The notes beneath the pieces were generated by a model. It did no database searches, was not told the DNA's origin, and worked only from the letters and a program-made list of their open reading frames with translations. Shown piece by piece: positions 62,847 to 64,000 of a stretch of DNA of 64,000 nucleotides. Numbering within the stretch: position 1 is the stretch's first letter; every line of letters starts with the position of its first letter. Both the position numbers and the translations under genes were made by a program. The DNA is from Pelorhabdus rhamnosifermentans (GTDB lineage Bacteria; Bacillota; Negativicutes; UMGS1260), in NCBI RefSeq assembly GCF_018835585.1, contig NZ_JAHGVE010000021.1:1-64000 (forward strand). The letters are read 5' to 3'.

Positions 62847-63267
62847 TTCTGACCACCTCCTTAAGAAACTGTCTATCGGAGTACTTCTTACTTTCATGAA
62901 TTGCGCTATTAATAAATGATTTTTCTTCGATAATTATTTCACTCGTTTCAATATAAATTAGCTCGTCAAGATTCACTGACAATTTTTTATTAACAATCAG
63001 CAAATGAATAGCACTAACTATATATTTTAGATTTTCGCAATAATCATTATAAAGTCCAGACAATTGAGAGATACATTTAAGCACTAAATCATTCTTATTT
63101 GCTGCAGTATAAACATCGGCATTAATAAATTTCCTTTTTTTTATTAAATATGCAAAAACGAGTGTCTTATTTACACTCAAGTTTTTATGGATTTTTAAAA
63201 TATTTAGCACAATTTCAGTATATGTACTTGTTAAAACAATATCTAATTCTACTTTATTTTTACTCAT
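62839..63267 (-). CDS. ABC-three-component system middle component (putative)
   Basis: 142-aa helical protein: MSKNKVELDIVLTSTYTEIV, LVFAYLIKKRKFINADVYTA, then YIVSAIHLLIVNKKLSVNLD. It has the size and gene position of ABC-3C middle components (small winged-helix-like adaptors between the effector protein and the ATPase). The ATG at 63267 overlaps the upstream stop by 4 bp (ATGA) with GGGAGGACGAGTC before it, and the stop overlaps the ATPase start by 8 bp: a fully coupled operon. The call depends mainly on context. Confidence 0.65.
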   Translation of the reverse strand: MSKNKVELDIVLTSTYTEIVLNILKIHKNLSVNKTLVFAYLIKKRKFINADVYTAANKNDLVLKCISQLSGLYNDYCENLKYIVSAIHLLIVNKKLSVNLDELIYIETSEIIIEEKSFINSAIHESKKYSDRQFLKEVVRSV

Positions 63268-64000
63268 GACTCGTCCTCCCATGAGATTTTCAAATCATCA
63301 TCTGTCGAGTCCATAGTCAAATGAATGCAAGAACCAAATCTTGTTTGATCCTTAGCTGTATAACAATTATTTCTTTCTTTTGTTTTGCTTAACCTATTAG
63401 ATGGTTTATCCATATTATTTTGTTCCAAATATTCTTTCACATCACAAAAATTATCATAAGTAGTTCTTTCCATATTTTCAACAACATTCATTTTATTATC
63501 TTCTAAATATCGGTATTTAATACTTTTGTAATATTGATGATAAATAAGATGCTCTTCTATTCTTTTCATCGTTAATTCACATGCAATAAGTTGCTTGTAT
63601 TCGCGCGAATTTACAGGAATTTGGCTAGACAAATTTATCTTATTAATTTTTCTAAACACAGTATAGTCCGGTTCAAAATAATTGTCTTTTATTCTGTCAC
63701 AAATATCCTCCGCCTTTTGAAGCATCTCCTTATAAGTAAATATATATGGCATTTTCTTATCTATTGTTGTGAGAATATTATAAATTATGAATTGAATAAG
63801 TTCTTTAATTCTTAATCCATATATTAAATCAGTTACACCTTCTTTATGAAAAACAACCGCAAATCCATTTATTATATTATTGTCAAGACTTTTTTCTGAA
63901 ACAAAAGAATATGTATCTTTGATTTTATTATACGCCTCATTGAATTTACAAAAATTATTTTCGTAAATTGCTTTAACTTTACTAACTAAAGCATTAGGTT
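63264..64000 (-). CDS. ABC-three-component system effector/C-terminal-domain protein, partial
   Basis: The frame is open to the window edge, giving at least 245 residues: upstream of the internal Met at 63752 it continues without a stop (PNALVSKVKAIYENNFCKFN, INGFAVVFHKEGVTDLIYGL, RIKELIQFIIYNIL). So the true start lies outside. The visible part is helical and basic, ending CIHLTMDSTDDDLKISWEDE. In ABC-3C systems the first gene encodes a variable N-terminal effector plus a C-terminal docking domain; this would be the docking part. The effector type cannot be seen. Confidence 0.6.
   Translation of the reverse strand, partial: PNALVSKVKAIYENNFCKFNEAYNKIKDTYSFVSEKSLDNNIINGFAVVFHKEGVTDLIYGLRIKELIQFIIYNILTTIDKKMPYIFTYKEMLQKAEDICDRIKDNYFEPDYTVFRKINKINLSSQIPVNSREYKQLIACELTMKRIEEHLIYHQYYKSIKYRYLEDNKMNVVENMERTTYDNFCDVKEYLEQNNMDKPSNRLSKTKERNNCYTAKDQTRFGSCIHLTMDSTDDDLKISWEDES

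Overview
The window comes from the chromosome of an endospore-forming, diderm member of the Firmicutes, most likely a Negativicutes of the Sporomusaceae type (Pelosinus/Sporomusa relatives). This is inferred from gene content, not from a database match. Spore genes are present: an alpha/beta SASP, spore photoproduct lyase, a PdaB-like deacetylase, a GerMN lipoprotein and a Spo0E-like peptide. A signal-peptide beta-barrel protein ending in Phe (36.1-36.8 kb) points to an outer membrane. Regulation is Firmicutes-like: a T-box, a purine riboswitch, CIRCE and a LexA box of the Bacillus type.

Layout. 0-0.45 kb: the start of an IS1182-type transposase running off the left edge. 0.6-7 kb: a DacF-type carboxypeptidase, a T-box-controlled aminotransferase, a 34-aa membrane peptide and a large M16C metallopeptidase. 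7-16 kb: a leftward purine block, in transcription order guanine-type riboswitch, NCS2 permease, purE-C-F-M-N-H-D. 16-24.2 kb: a REC-GGDEF protein, guaA, pdaB-like gene, a TetR/MFS efflux pair with a clear operator-promoter, an isochorismatase-fold lipoprotein, a DUF3231-like protein and dodecin.

24.3-39.1 kb is an accessory region of decayed mobile DNA. It holds orphan TctC-type binding lipoproteins (two intact, one broken), a phage lysis cassette (GH25 lysozyme, small membrane protein, frameshifted XhlA-like protein, DUF1003), broken methyltransferase, nitroreductase, sigma-factor and integrase genes, an intact orphan DNA methyltransferase under an apparent LexA box, and a fibronectin-III surface/tail protein. 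The 3' end of groEL is duplicated at 32.4 kb, and an integrase C-terminus lies just beside each copy. This marks the groEL 3' end as an attachment site. A tmRNA/tRNA 3'-end fragment at 34.9 kb suggests a second kind of attachment site.

39-58.5 kb is housekeeping: groESL with CIRCE, a PdtaS/PdtaR-type sensor kinase-ANTAR pair, the t6A genes tsaD/tsaB/tsaE with rimI and thiL (split by a SASP gene on the other strand), alr, a GerMN lipoprotein, an AMIN-amidase, the MazEF/Ndo pair, nnrD/E, acpS, splB, an RMD1-family membrane protein and a YyaL-type thioredoxin-domain protein. At 56.1 kb a compact structured RNA has its own promoter and terminator, divergent from a structured leader.

58.6-64 kb is an AT-rich probable defence island. 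A translationally coupled pair (unknown protein plus putative PD-(D/E)XK nuclease) lies downstream of a three-gene operon resembling ABC-three-component conflict systems, whose first gene runs off the right edge. The nuclease pair is the best candidate for an undescribed system; the 56.1 kb RNA is the best candidate for an undescribed RNA.
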